This document shows positions 6,631-13,510 of a stretch of DNA of 35,293 bases, one piece after another. The stretch comes from Candidatus Aphodenecus pullistercoris (GTDB lineage Bacteria; Spirochaetota; Spirochaetia; Sphaerochaetales; Sphaerochaetaceae), in contig JADIMU010000006.1 in NCBI GenBank assembly GCA_017694495.1, positions 1 to 35,293 of the forward strand, written 5' to 3'. The notes beneath the pieces were generated by a model. It was not told where the DNA came from, did no database searches, and saw nothing but the letters and a program-made list of their open reading frames with translations. The position numbers were made by a program, and so were the translations under genes. Position 1 is the stretch's first letter. Every line of letters starts with the position of its first letter.

Positions 6631-8274
6631 ATGAAGAAGAATGAGCCGAAGATCACGATCGTGACCAGGAAGAACGGCAGGAAATATGCATACAGGGCTG
6701 TCGAGCATAGATGGAATGCTGAGAAGAAGTCATGCGAGACGAAGCTTGAATACTACGGCACCGTTGATGATGAGGGGAATGTGCTCCCTAAGAGGATGAA
6801 GCTGGTGAAGGCGGCAGTAGTCGAGAGCGGAGATGATGATCTGCACCTGCTCTCGAGCAAGAGAATCGGTCTGACCAGAGCCATGTGGAGGATCGCCGAG
6901 GAGATCGGGCTTGCGGAATGCCTGAAGGCTGTATTCCCGCAGACGTGGAGGACCATACTCTCGCTGGCGATGTACCATGCCTCCACCGGGAGCAATGCTG
7001 CATATCTATTCCCTGAATGGCATGAGAGCCACGAGCTTCCGATCCACGATGATGATCTCTCCAGCCAGGATATCTCGCGCCTTTATTCAGGGATGGATGA
7101 GGCAAGGCGGAAGGAGTTCCTGCTTGGCTGGAGGAAGAAGGCGGCCACCGGCAACGCCTGCTTCCATGACATAACATCAATATCATCATATTCCAAAGAC
7201 AATGAGCTTATTGAGTATGGGTACAACAGGGATGGAGAGGATCTGCCGCAGGTGAACCTCGGGATGATAGTGGACAGCGGGAACAGGCTGCCGATCTATT
7301 ACAGGGTGCATGATGGCTCGATTCCCGACGTATCCACGCTGCAGTCGGTGCTAAGGGAGGGATACAGCTTCAACTACAGCAGGCTGACATTCGTGATGGA
7401 CAAAGGGTTCTTCTCGTCATCTAACGTCAGCGCCATGTATGGTCATGGCTACCATTTCATTATGGCGATGACGCTTGCATCGGCAAAGACAAGGGATGCT
7501 ATGGATGAGGTCAATGGAAGGATAAGGCATCCTAGGAACATAATAAGGACGGACAGCGGCCAGCTTCTGTATGCAATGGGGGTGAAGAGCCACTGGAATG
7601 CGGAGGGGATGCACAGGGAGTGCATGATACACGTTTACGCCCAGTCCGTAGCTGACATAAACCTCCGCACATCCAGCCTGGACATAAAGCTTGCTGAATG
7701 CTGTCAGGAGCTGAATGCAGAGAAGTTCCTCAATTCCCATGCGGCTCTTTATGCACGCTATTTCACAGAAGTGCAGGATCCGGATGGAAACAGGAGATAT
7801 GAATACAATGATGAGCACATAAAGGAGCAGCGGGAAACGAAGTATGCGGGCCTCTTCGCCATTGTCACAGACAGGATGGACCTTTCCAGCACGGATGTGA
7901 TGAACATATACAGGGACAAGGACGGAGTCGAGAAGATATTCAATGACATAAAGAATGTCCAGGACTGCAGGAGGCTCTCGGTGCATACCAGACAGGCGAT
8001 GGATGGGCGCGTGTTCGTCGTCTTCATCGCCTCGATACTGATGGCGGAGATAAGGCAGAGGCTGAGGGACTGCAAGGACAGGGATGAGATGACGATGGAT
8101 CTTGTGAGGAAGACCCTCGATAAGGTCTCGGTCTCATATGTGAAGAGAGATGGCAAGCGGAAGCATGTGCAGCTGTATTCCAATCTCACAGGTAAGCAGA
8201 CGCTTCTTCTATCCTCGTTGTTGAAGGTCAAGCCAGCAGAGGTGGAGAAGACTTTGAAGGAAATCCTAGTTTAG
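6631..8274 (+). CDS. DDE transposase, IS1634/IS4-like
   Basis: 547 residues. The N terminus is basic and DNA-binding-like (KNGRKYAYRAVEHRWN). The candidate catalytic triad is Asp180 in CFHDITSISSYS, Asp257 in FVMDKGFFSSSN and Glu434 in YRDKDGVEKIFNDIK; the last matches the Y-(2)-R-(3)-E-(6)-K pattern of IS4-type enzymes. The length and the D-D-large-insertion-E layout suit IS1634. It is the only gene of the element and appears intact. Codon use is more AT-rich than in the neighbouring chromosomal genes. The TAG stop is inside the right terminal repeat. Confidence 0.92.
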   Translation: MKKNEPKITIVTRKNGRKYAYRAVEHRWNAEKKSCETKLEYYGTVDDEGNVLPKRMKLVKAAVVESGDDDLHLLSSKRIGLTRAMWRIAEEIGLAECLKAVFPQTWRTILSLAMYHASTGSNAAYLFPEWHESHELPIHDDDLSSQDISRLYSGMDEARRKEFLLGWRKKAATGNACFHDITSISSYSKDNELIEYGYNRDGEDLPQVNLGMIVDSGNRLPIYYRVHDGSIPDVSTLQSVLREGYSFNYSRLTFVMDKGFFSSSNVSAMYGHGYHFIMAMTLASAKTRDAMDEVNGRIRHPRNIIRTDSGQLLYAMGVKSHWNAEGMHRECMIHVYAQSVADINLRTSSLDIKLAECCQELNAEKFLNSHAALYARYFTEVQDPDGNRRYEYNDEHIKEQRETKYAGLFAIVTDRMDLSSTDVMNIYRDKDGVEKIFNDIKNVQDCRRLSVHTRQAMDGRVFVVFIASILMAEIRQRLRDCKDRDEMTMDLVRKTLDKVSVSYVKRDGKRKHVQLYSNLTGKQTLLLSSLLKVKPAEVEKTLKEILV

Positions 8275-8289
8275 AAATGGGAATGCAGG
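8262..8289 (+). repeat. Right terminal inverted repeat of the IS
   Basis: Exact reverse complement of 6498-6525; it contains the transposase stop codon. Confidence 0.93.
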
Positions 8290-8296
8290 TTAAAAA
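8290..8296 (+). repeat. Right target-site duplication of the IS
   Basis: TTAAAAA, matching 6491-6497. Confidence 0.8.
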
Positions 8297-8593
8297 GACA
8301 GGTACCACTGAGATCATTTGTTGCTTTCAGCTTTGAGCCGCAATGCCAGCTGGAAATCGTTGCCTGAGAAGGCAGCGTCCACGCTCAAGGCCAAAGTTCC
8401 TGAGCTGTGGTACGGAGCACATTGCACACTGTCTACCTTAAGAGATCTCTATGCGGTGAAGGAAAAGCTTCCTGAACTGAGTCCAGATTGTTCGGTAAAA
8501 GCCATTCCCTGCCTCCTAAAGAGGCAACTGGGATTACCCAGCTAGAGGGAAGCTCCATCTATGACTGAATGCAGTTTAGATGGAGAGGCTTCA
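8297..8593. other. Stretch without a recognised gene between IS and ATPase gene
   Basis: About 300 bp with one short plus-strand reading frame (8318-8545, 75 codons, non-ATG start) whose product resembles nothing I recognise. One minus-strand frame through the same bases reads GTLALSVDAAFSGNDFQLAL, which looks like outer-membrane beta-strand sequence, but it lacks a start and is interrupted by stops. Either could be a gene remnant. An inverted repeat at 8553-8585 lies at the right end. Confidence 0.4.
8553..8585 (-). terminator. Hairpin downstream of the AAA ATPase gene (weak terminator)
   Basis: CTCCATCT (8553-8560) and AGATGGAG (8578-8585) form an 8-bp perfect inverted repeat with a 17-nt loop, just past the minus-strand stop at 8594. 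There is no T tract on either side, so intrinsic termination is doubtful. Confidence 0.3.
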
Positions 8594-9952
8594 CTACGAC
8601 CCGAGCAAAGATGTCATGTATAATGGCAGGAAAACTATTCCGTCCTCTTCTTTCATCATACCGGGGTGAAGGACATATGGGATGAATGTCTGTTCCCTGT
8701 ACTTTGACATGAACTTCTTCAGTGATGAGAGTGTATAGTTTTTCCCGGACTTGACCTCAATTGGCGAGATGTTGTGCCTGTTCGTAATTCGGCTCTTGGC
8801 AATCAGAAAATCTATCTCCATTCGAGATTCGGCATCCGTCCGTGAGCTTGAAGAAAAGAAGAACAGCTTGTGAGCTGATGCGACAAGCATTTGGGCTACA
8901 ATGTTCTCAACTATCATGCCGAGGTTCATTTCCAGCTTGTCGAAGAGTATCTTTTTGTAGAGTTCCTCAGAGATGATCCTCTCTTCATTGAATGCATGGC
9001 TTATGAGGAGACCTGTATCTGACATATAGCATTTGAACATGGATTTGTCCCTGTTGAGATTGAGTCCGATTGTCGGTTCTGTGGAAGCGAATGCGACATT
9101 TACGATCTTCGCATCCACAAGCCAGAAGAATGCATCCTCATAATCCCTTGAGCGTGCACCCTCATTGAGGGAAGAAATGCTGAATCGTCTTTCATGTCGT
9201 TGCAATTCTGGTGGAATCGCATCGAAAATGCTTGTCACTTTTGAGGCTGCCCTCCCTGCGTATTTTGTGATATCCCTCCGATACAGCGCTAGAATGTCCC
9301 TCTTGATCAGGTCGACTCTTGTGAAGTTTCTCGTCTCTACATATTCCTTCACAGCCTGAGGCATTCCTCCGATTGCCAAATACTGTCTGAAAAGGTCCAT
9401 GGCCTTTCTGTGCAAGGCGTCGGGTAGCGGCTTTCTGGATTCATATGAGGACTTGATGAGACCCATCATCGAGTTTTCCCCAAGTGCCCAGAGGAACTCC
9501 TCGAAATCCATAGGAAGAAGTTCGATGCTCCTCTCTTCGGATGGAATCAGAATGTCTTTTGTGTTTTCTTTGATTCCCATCAGGAATCCAGTCTCCACAT
9601 AGTGATAGCGACCGTCTGCTACGAGGTACTTTATCGCAGAGCGTGCTCTCGGAAAGAGCTGGACCTCATCGAAGATGATCAGCGATTCGCCAACATACAA
9701 TTCTGTATTGTAGTAGGTGGACAGGTAAAGAAATAGGGAATCCAGATCGTCAAGATAGTCGTTGAACAGGCCTTTCACTTCATCGGGCGCCTGCTGAAAA
9801 TCAATCAATATGTACGATTTGTACTCAGCTTTTGCGAATTCCTCTGCTGAATAGCTTTTCCCGACCCTTCGCATGCCTTCTATCAGCAGTGCTGTCCTTC
9901 CGGCCCATTCCTTTTTCCAGGCCAACATCTTGTCAAGGATCTTCCTTTTCAT
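8594..9952 (-). CDS. AAA_14/DUF4143 ATP-binding protein with nuclease-like C terminus
   Basis: 452 residues from MKRKILDKML; this ATG was preferred over one five codons upstream because GGAGGAGGT lies directly before it. Walker A is GMRRVGKS (26-33), the usual GxRRxGKS of the AAA_14 family, and Walker B is LIIFDE (91-96). The middle is the helical DUF4143-type region. The C-terminal part has a PD-(D/E)xK-like core: EIDFLI (Asp about 381) and PIEVKSGKN (Glu399, Lys401). Proteins of this architecture are common in bacterial accessory DNA; their biological role is poorly known, with stress-, defence- and mobile-element-related functions suggested. Codon use is AT-richer than the surroundings. 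Three 19-bp direct repeats lie directly upstream. Confidence 0.85.
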   Translation of the reverse strand: MKRKILDKMLAWKKEWAGRTALLIEGMRRVGKSYSAEEFAKAEYKSYILIDFQQAPDEVKGLFNDYLDDLDSLFLYLSTYYNTELYVGESLIIFDEVQLFPRARSAIKYLVADGRYHYVETGFLMGIKENTKDILIPSEERSIELLPMDFEEFLWALGENSMMGLIKSSYESRKPLPDALHRKAMDLFRQYLAIGGMPQAVKEYVETRNFTRVDLIKRDILALYRRDITKYAGRAASKVTSIFDAIPPELQRHERRFSISSLNEGARSRDYEDAFFWLVDAKIVNVAFASTEPTIGLNLNRDKSMFKCYMSDTGLLISHAFNEERIISEELYKKILFDKLEMNLGMIVENIVAQMLVASAHKLFFFSSSSRTDAESRMEIDFLIAKSRITNRHNISPIEVKSGKNYTLSSLKKFMSKYREQTFIPYVLHPGMMKEEDGIVFLPLYMTSLLGS

Positions 9953-9980
9953 ACCTCCTCCAAACATCCTATTGGAATTT

Positions 9981-10066
9981 TACACCAAAACATGATTTTG
10001 TATAGCAGGGAAACTACACCAAAACATGATTTTTAAAGTGGCGAAACTACACCAAAACATGATTTT
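9981..10066 (-). repeat. Three direct repeats upstream of the AAA ATPase gene
   Basis: Three exact copies of TACACCAAAACATGATTTT at 9981-9999, 10015-10033 and 10048-10066, with 34- and 33-bp periods (about three helical turns). The two distal copies are also preceded by AAAC. Read toward the gene, the proximal copy runs into TGTAAAAT, which could serve as the -10 of the ATPase gene and ends about 25 nt before its ATG. Equal phasing on one DNA face and overlap with a putative promoter suggest an operator or iteron array, possibly for autoregulation. With about 14-15 bp between units and three copies it is not a CRISPR. Confidence 0.85.
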
Positions 10067-10159
10067 CAGTTTTGTCACCAAACTTGTTTGTGCCAGAGTG
10101 CGTACTTTGTCCAGCCATCATCACACCTGACACATCTTTCCTTTCCTCTCTCCGTCGGC

Positions 10160-10165
10160 TAAACT
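10160..10165 (+). promoter_or_regulatory. -10 box of cls
   Basis: TAAACT ends 7 nt before the cls ATG at 10173, predicting transcription from the start codon; no Shine-Dalgarno is present. No strong -35 was seen. Confidence 0.45.
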
Positions 10166-10169
10166 CTCT

Positions 10170-10182
10170 CTCATGTACCGCA
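10170..10182 (+). repeat. Right 13-bp direct repeat, containing the cls start codon
   Basis: CTCATGTACCGCA, identical to 6450-6462; see the left copy. Confidence 0.55.
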
Positions 10183-11675
10183 TCATCCGCAGAGTGCTGA
10201 TCATCCTGCCTGCCATAGCCCTCGAGGCCCTGTGGATCTGGCTCATCCTCTCCCTGGCCCGACCTCTGAGCGGCGCGATAAATGCGCTCCTCCTGGTCTT
10301 CTCCGTCATCTTCGTCCTCTTCATCGTCATGAAGAGGGACGAGGACAGCTACAAGATCCTCTGGCTCATCGTCATCCTCTGCGCTCCGGTTCCCGGCGCA
10401 CTCCTGTATCTCCTCTTCGGCAACAGGAGGACGACGCGTCCACTGCGCCGCCGTCTGGACGCGAACCCTCTGGCTGTGGCTCAGCAATCGGACTGTGAGG
10501 CCCTCAGTCGGCTCCAGGAAGAGGAGCCCCGTCTTGCCCAGACGGTTTCGCTGCTGAGCCGCACGACAGGCTTTCCCGTCTACAGGAACGTCAGGACGAA
10601 GTACTACCGTCTTGGCGAGGAGGCCCTAGGCGACATGCTCAGCGCCCTCGAGGAGGCCAGGAGCTTCATCTTCATCGAGTACTTCATCATAGAGTCGGGC
10701 TTCATGTGGGACTCGATCGTCTCCATCCTTGAGCGCAAGGCGGAGGAGGGCGTCAAGGTGCGCGTGCTCTACGATGACCTGGGGAGCATCACGACCTTCT
10801 CCGTCGTCGAGGAGGCGAGCCGCCTCTGGGACAAGGGCATCGAGTGCGTGCCATTCAATCCGCTGGTCTTCGTCAAGGGGACCGTCAACTACCGCGACCA
10901 CCGCAAGATGCTCATCGTCGACAACCGTGTAGCCTTCTCTGGAGGGATCAACCTGGCCGACGAGTACATCAACCGCAAGGTGAAGTTTGGCCACTGGAAG
11001 GACATCGCCTTCCGCATCGAGGGGCCTGCCGTGGAGAGCTTCACGAGGATGTTCATGCAATTCTGGAACGCCTTCGCCCGCTCACGTCTGGACGAGTCCT
11101 GCCTCTCCTTCCACGCTGATGGCCCCAAGGGCGACGACGGCCTTGTCATCAGCTGGTACGACTCGCCGCTCTCACCCCACGCCTCGAGCAACGGGCTCTA
11201 CGTCGAGCTCCTCGGCCAGGCTGTGGAGAGGGCATGGTTCTACACCCCCTATCTCATGCCTGGCGAGAAGCTCCTCGACGCCTTCCAGCGTGCTGCAGAG
11301 CGCGGAGTGGACGTCAGGATCATCATGCCAGGCATTCCCGACAAGAAGATCATCTGGCGCATGAGCAAGAGCTTCTATGCCAGCCTCATCTCTTCCGGTG
11401 TGAGGATCTACGAGTACGGCCCCGGCTTCGTCCACGCCAAGGCCTCGATCATTGACGACAGGATATGTACGATCGGTACGGTCAACCTCGACTACCGCTC
11501 GCTCTTCCTCCACTTCGAGAACAACTCGCTCTTCTACCGTGCCTCGGTCATGGACGACCTTGTGAAGGACTACGAGGAGACTCTGAGCCAATGCACTGAA
11601 ATCGCGATGCCGCCACGCGGACTTCTGCGCTGGTTCATCGACGGCGTCCTCAGAATCGTCGCCCCCTTGTGCTAG
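10173..11675 (+). CDS. cls: Cardiolipin synthase (phospholipase D family)
   Basis: 500 residues. Two N-terminal transmembrane segments (about 8-28 and 36-53) and a third hydrophobic stretch (62-82) precede LYLLFGNRR, typical of bacterial Cls. Two HKD motifs follow: NYRDHRKMLIVDN (His243, Lys245, Asp250) and FVHAKASIIDDR (His421, Lys423, Asp428), each trailed by the usual GGINLADEY and GTVNLDYRS. The enzyme condenses two phosphatidylglycerols to cardiolipin at the inner membrane. Length and motif spacing are normal, so it looks intact. It is transcribed as a single gene out of the island boundary, and its stop codon abuts the stop of the convergent gene with no gap. Confidence 0.92.
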   Translation: MYRIIRRVLIILPAIALEALWIWLILSLARPLSGAINALLLVFSVIFVLFIVMKRDEDSYKILWLIVILCAPVPGALLYLLFGNRRTTRPLRRRLDANPLAVAQQSDCEALSRLQEEEPRLAQTVSLLSRTTGFPVYRNVRTKYYRLGEEALGDMLSALEEARSFIFIEYFIIESGFMWDSIVSILERKAEEGVKVRVLYDDLGSITTFSVVEEASRLWDKGIECVPFNPLVFVKGTVNYRDHRKMLIVDNRVAFSGGINLADEYINRKVKFGHWKDIAFRIEGPAVESFTRMFMQFWNAFARSRLDESCLSFHADGPKGDDGLVISWYDSPLSPHASSNGLYVELLGQAVERAWFYTPYLMPGEKLLDAFQRAAERGVDVRIIMPGIPDKKIIWRMSKSFYASLISSGVRIYEYGPGFVHAKASIIDDRICTIGTVNLDYRSLFLHFENNSLFYRASVMDDLVKDYEETLSQCTEIAMPPRGLLRWFIDGVLRIVAPLC

Positions 11676-13007
11676 CTAAGAGAGACTGTAGGAGAGCACT
11701 TCCGGCTTCACATCGAAGCCTTCGAGCAGGGCCTGGCCATCGACTTCAGCCTCGCCACGCTGGTTGTCAGTCGGATCCTTCGGGTAGGCCGTCTTTCCTG
11801 TAAGGATGGCTCCTGTGGTGCTGTTGACGATCATGCGCATGCAATCGAGCTGGCCGAAGTAGTGCCTCCTGCGCTCCTCATTGCCCTGGCGGAAGGCGCC
11901 GCCTCCGAAGGAACAGTCGACGGGGAACCACTGGCCCGAGATGTTGATCCTGGCCCAGTCGTGGCTGCCAGCCTCGCAGTCCGTCACATACCAGCCGGAC
12001 TCCCAGGCGGCAGGAACTCCGGTGATGCGGCACAGCGTGATGAAGAGCATGGCCTGGATGCCGCAGTCGCCCTTGAGCGAGCTTGCCGCGTACTCGCTGA
12101 TGCAGTCGATCGTCGAGTAGGGCCTGACGAAGGAGTAGAGGATGTGGCTCGTGATCCAGTCGTAGATGGCTTCGGCCTTGGCCCTCATGCCTGTGCATCC
12201 TGCCGTGATCTCATGGGCAAGCGACCTCAGGGCCGGTGTGAAGATGATGTGGGGCGCCTCCTCCTTCAGGTAGGCCTCCATCCCAGGTGCGACGTACTCC
12301 TCCTGGGGGAAGGGACGGCGGCACTCGGTCAGGCGGTAGTGTGCCGTCATCGTGAACTCGTCACCACCTGTGAGCCTCTTTTCGAAGAGGACGGTGCGCA
12401 TGGGCGCATCCTCGCCGTTGACTGAAAGCACAGCAGGGGAGAAGTCGAGCGAGACGACTTCCTGACGGCCCTCGACCGTCTTGGGGATGGGCAGGTTGAC
12501 TCTGGCAAGGCGGCCGGCAAGGCTGCTGTCCGTGATTGTGAAGGTCAGCCTCGTCGTGATGTCCGCAGTGAGCCTTCCCCTCTCCTTGAGGAGGGCGACG
12601 AAGTCGTCCCTCTTCCTGAGGTCCGGATCCTCTCCTTCCTCCTCCTTGAGGACGGGGCAGCGCTTGGCCGCGTTGTCGATGAGCCTCTCCTCGAGCCTCT
12701 GCTGTCCGTCCACATAGGCCCAGTCCAGAAGGCCCTGTGCGATGAAGCTGTCGAGCATGCCTTTGCGGTACTTCGCGAAGCGTGTGGCAAGCAGCGCCTC
12801 GGCCTCGTCATAGGAATAGATGTAATGGGACAAGCGTCTCTTCGCCAGCACCTTCTCCAGCTGGAGGCGCTCGCGAAGGAAGGCGGGAATGTCATCACGT
12901 TCCAGCCAGGCATCGATGAGGGTGAGTGCGAAAGTGGTGTATCCAGCGTCCAGCGCCTTCAAAATGGCCTCGGGAAGCGGGTAGGCCTGTGATGAGAGTC
13001 TTTCCAT
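11676..13007 (-). CDS. Transglutaminase-like (TGc) domain protein
   Basis: 443 residues from the ATG at 13007. The C-terminal half carries a transglutaminase-like cysteine-protease fold: GDCGIQAMLF (catalytic Cys about 315), EAGSHDWARI (His about 349) and WFPVDCSFG (Asp about 364). The N-terminal half is helical and charged, followed by a probable beta-rich domain (about 150-230) like those placed before TGc domains. No signal peptide is seen, so it is likely cytoplasmic. The substrate is unknown; such bacterial proteins are usually peptidases or amidases. A -10-like AATAAT ends 5 nt before the ATG. Confidence 0.8.
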   Translation of the reverse strand: MERLSSQAYPLPEAILKALDAGYTTFALTLIDAWLERDDIPAFLRERLQLEKVLAKRRLSHYIYSYDEAEALLATRFAKYRKGMLDSFIAQGLLDWAYVDGQQRLEERLIDNAAKRCPVLKEEEGEDPDLRKRDDFVALLKERGRLTADITTRLTFTITDSSLAGRLARVNLPIPKTVEGRQEVVSLDFSPAVLSVNGEDAPMRTVLFEKRLTGGDEFTMTAHYRLTECRRPFPQEEYVAPGMEAYLKEEAPHIIFTPALRSLAHEITAGCTGMRAKAEAIYDWITSHILYSFVRPYSTIDCISEYAASSLKGDCGIQAMLFITLCRITGVPAAWESGWYVTDCEAGSHDWARINISGQWFPVDCSFGGGAFRQGNEERRRHYFGQLDCMRMIVNSTTGAILTGKTAYPKDPTDNQRGEAEVDGQALLEGFDVKPEVLSYSLS

Positions 13008-13012
13008 AGGCA

Positions 13013-13043
13013 ATTATTGCGTCATGCCCACCCGATTGTGCAA
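13013..13043 (-). promoter_or_regulatory. Candidate promoter of the transglutaminase-like gene
   Basis: On the minus strand, TTGCAC (13038-13043) and AATAAT (13013-13018) are separated by 19 nt (18 nt if the -10 is read as CAATAA). The start codon follows 5 nt later, so the transcript would be leaderless or nearly so. Confidence 0.4.
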
Positions 13044-13051
13044 GAGCGCGA

Positions 13052-13080
13052 TTGAATCACAGCCTGTGAAGTGCTAGAAA
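13052..13080 (+). promoter_or_regulatory. Promoter of the cupin gene
   Basis: TTGAAT (13052-13057), a 17-nt spacer and TAGAAA (13075-13080) preceded by TGC, an extended -10. Unlike the leaderless cases, an AGGAGG (13088-13093) lies 9 nt before the ATG. Confidence 0.65.
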
Positions 13081-13102
13081 AGTCGTCAGGAGGAAAAAGA
13101 CA

Positions 13103-13426
13103 ATGTTCTTCTTCGACAGAGACATCAAGGCCAAGGTCCTCGACGACAAGTCCTCGAGGAAGGTCCTCGCCCACGACAAGGACCTCATGGCATGCCACCT
13201 CTTCTTCAAGAAGGGTGGAGTCGGCACCGTCCACCGCCATGCCCACACGCAGATCGCATACATAATCAAGGGACGCTTCGAATTCGACATGGATGGCGAC
13301 AAGGCCATCCTGGAGGCCGGCGACAGCGTCTACATCCCAGGTGATGCACCCCACGGCCTGCTGTGCCTGGAGGAGGGCGAGCTCATCGACATCTTCACGC
13401 CCCAGAGGGAGGACTTCCTGGGCTGA
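13103..13426 (+). CDS. Small cupin-domain protein
   Basis: 107 residues, one cupin_2 barrel. Motif 1 is GTVHRHAHTQIAYIIKGRFEF, giving ligands His44, His46 and Gln50 (Gln replaces the classical Glu, as in many small HxHxxxQ cupins). Motif 2 is PGDAPHGLLCLEEGE with His84. It should bind one divalent metal; the reaction or ligand is unknown. A good Shine-Dalgarno and its own promoter support the start. It lies upstream of the PutP-type symporter gene, which has a separate promoter. Confidence 0.82.
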   Translation: MFFFDRDIKAKVLDDKSSRKVLAHDKDLMACHLFFKKGGVGTVHRHAHTQIAYIIKGRFEFDMDGDKAILEAGDSVYIPGDAPHGLLCLEEGELIDIFTPQREDFLG

Positions 13427-13449
13427 GGCCACATTCCACCCCTATGCGA

Positions 13450-13478
13450 TTCACAAAGCCTTCACAAGGCTGTATTCT
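13450..13478 (+). promoter_or_regulatory. Promoter of the putP-like gene
   Basis: TTCACA (13450-13455), a 17-nt spacer and TATTCT (13473-13478). A second TTCACA occurs at 13461-13466. The leader is about 25 nt and has an AAAGGGGGA Shine-Dalgarno before the ATG at 13511. Confidence 0.55.
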
Positions 13479-13510
13479 GGAGCGCAGACCTTAATAAAGG
13501 GGGATGGAAA

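Larger units (their letters stand above)
6498..8289 (+). mobile_element. Complete insertion sequence, IS4-superfamily (IS1634-like)
   Basis: A 1792-bp element bounded by perfect 28-bp inverted terminal repeats beginning CCTGCATTCCCATTTC (6498-6525 and 8262-8289; 30 bp if the flanking AA/TT is included). It is flanked by the 7-bp duplication TTAAAAA. It encodes one full-length DDE transposase whose stop codon lies inside the right terminal repeat. The intact ends, intact gene and perfect duplication indicate a recent insertion. IS1634-like is judged from transposase layout and size; a database comparison would be needed to name it. Confidence 0.9.

Noticed and set aside
8318-8545. Short plus-strand reading frame after the IS
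   Set aside because: Non-ATG start, no ribosome site or promoter, no recognisable domain; kept only as part of the gene-poor stretch.
9981-10066. CRISPR-like array of three repeats
   Set aside because: Only three units, with 14-15 bp between them that are too short for spacers, and no cas genes nearby. The repeats sit in a promoter position.
6384-10169. Classical tRNA-gene attachment sites (duplicate of the tRNA-Phe 3' end) flanking the island
   Set aside because: I found no second copy of the T-arm/acceptor sequence downstream and no integrase gene; only the 13-bp cls-start repeat is present.
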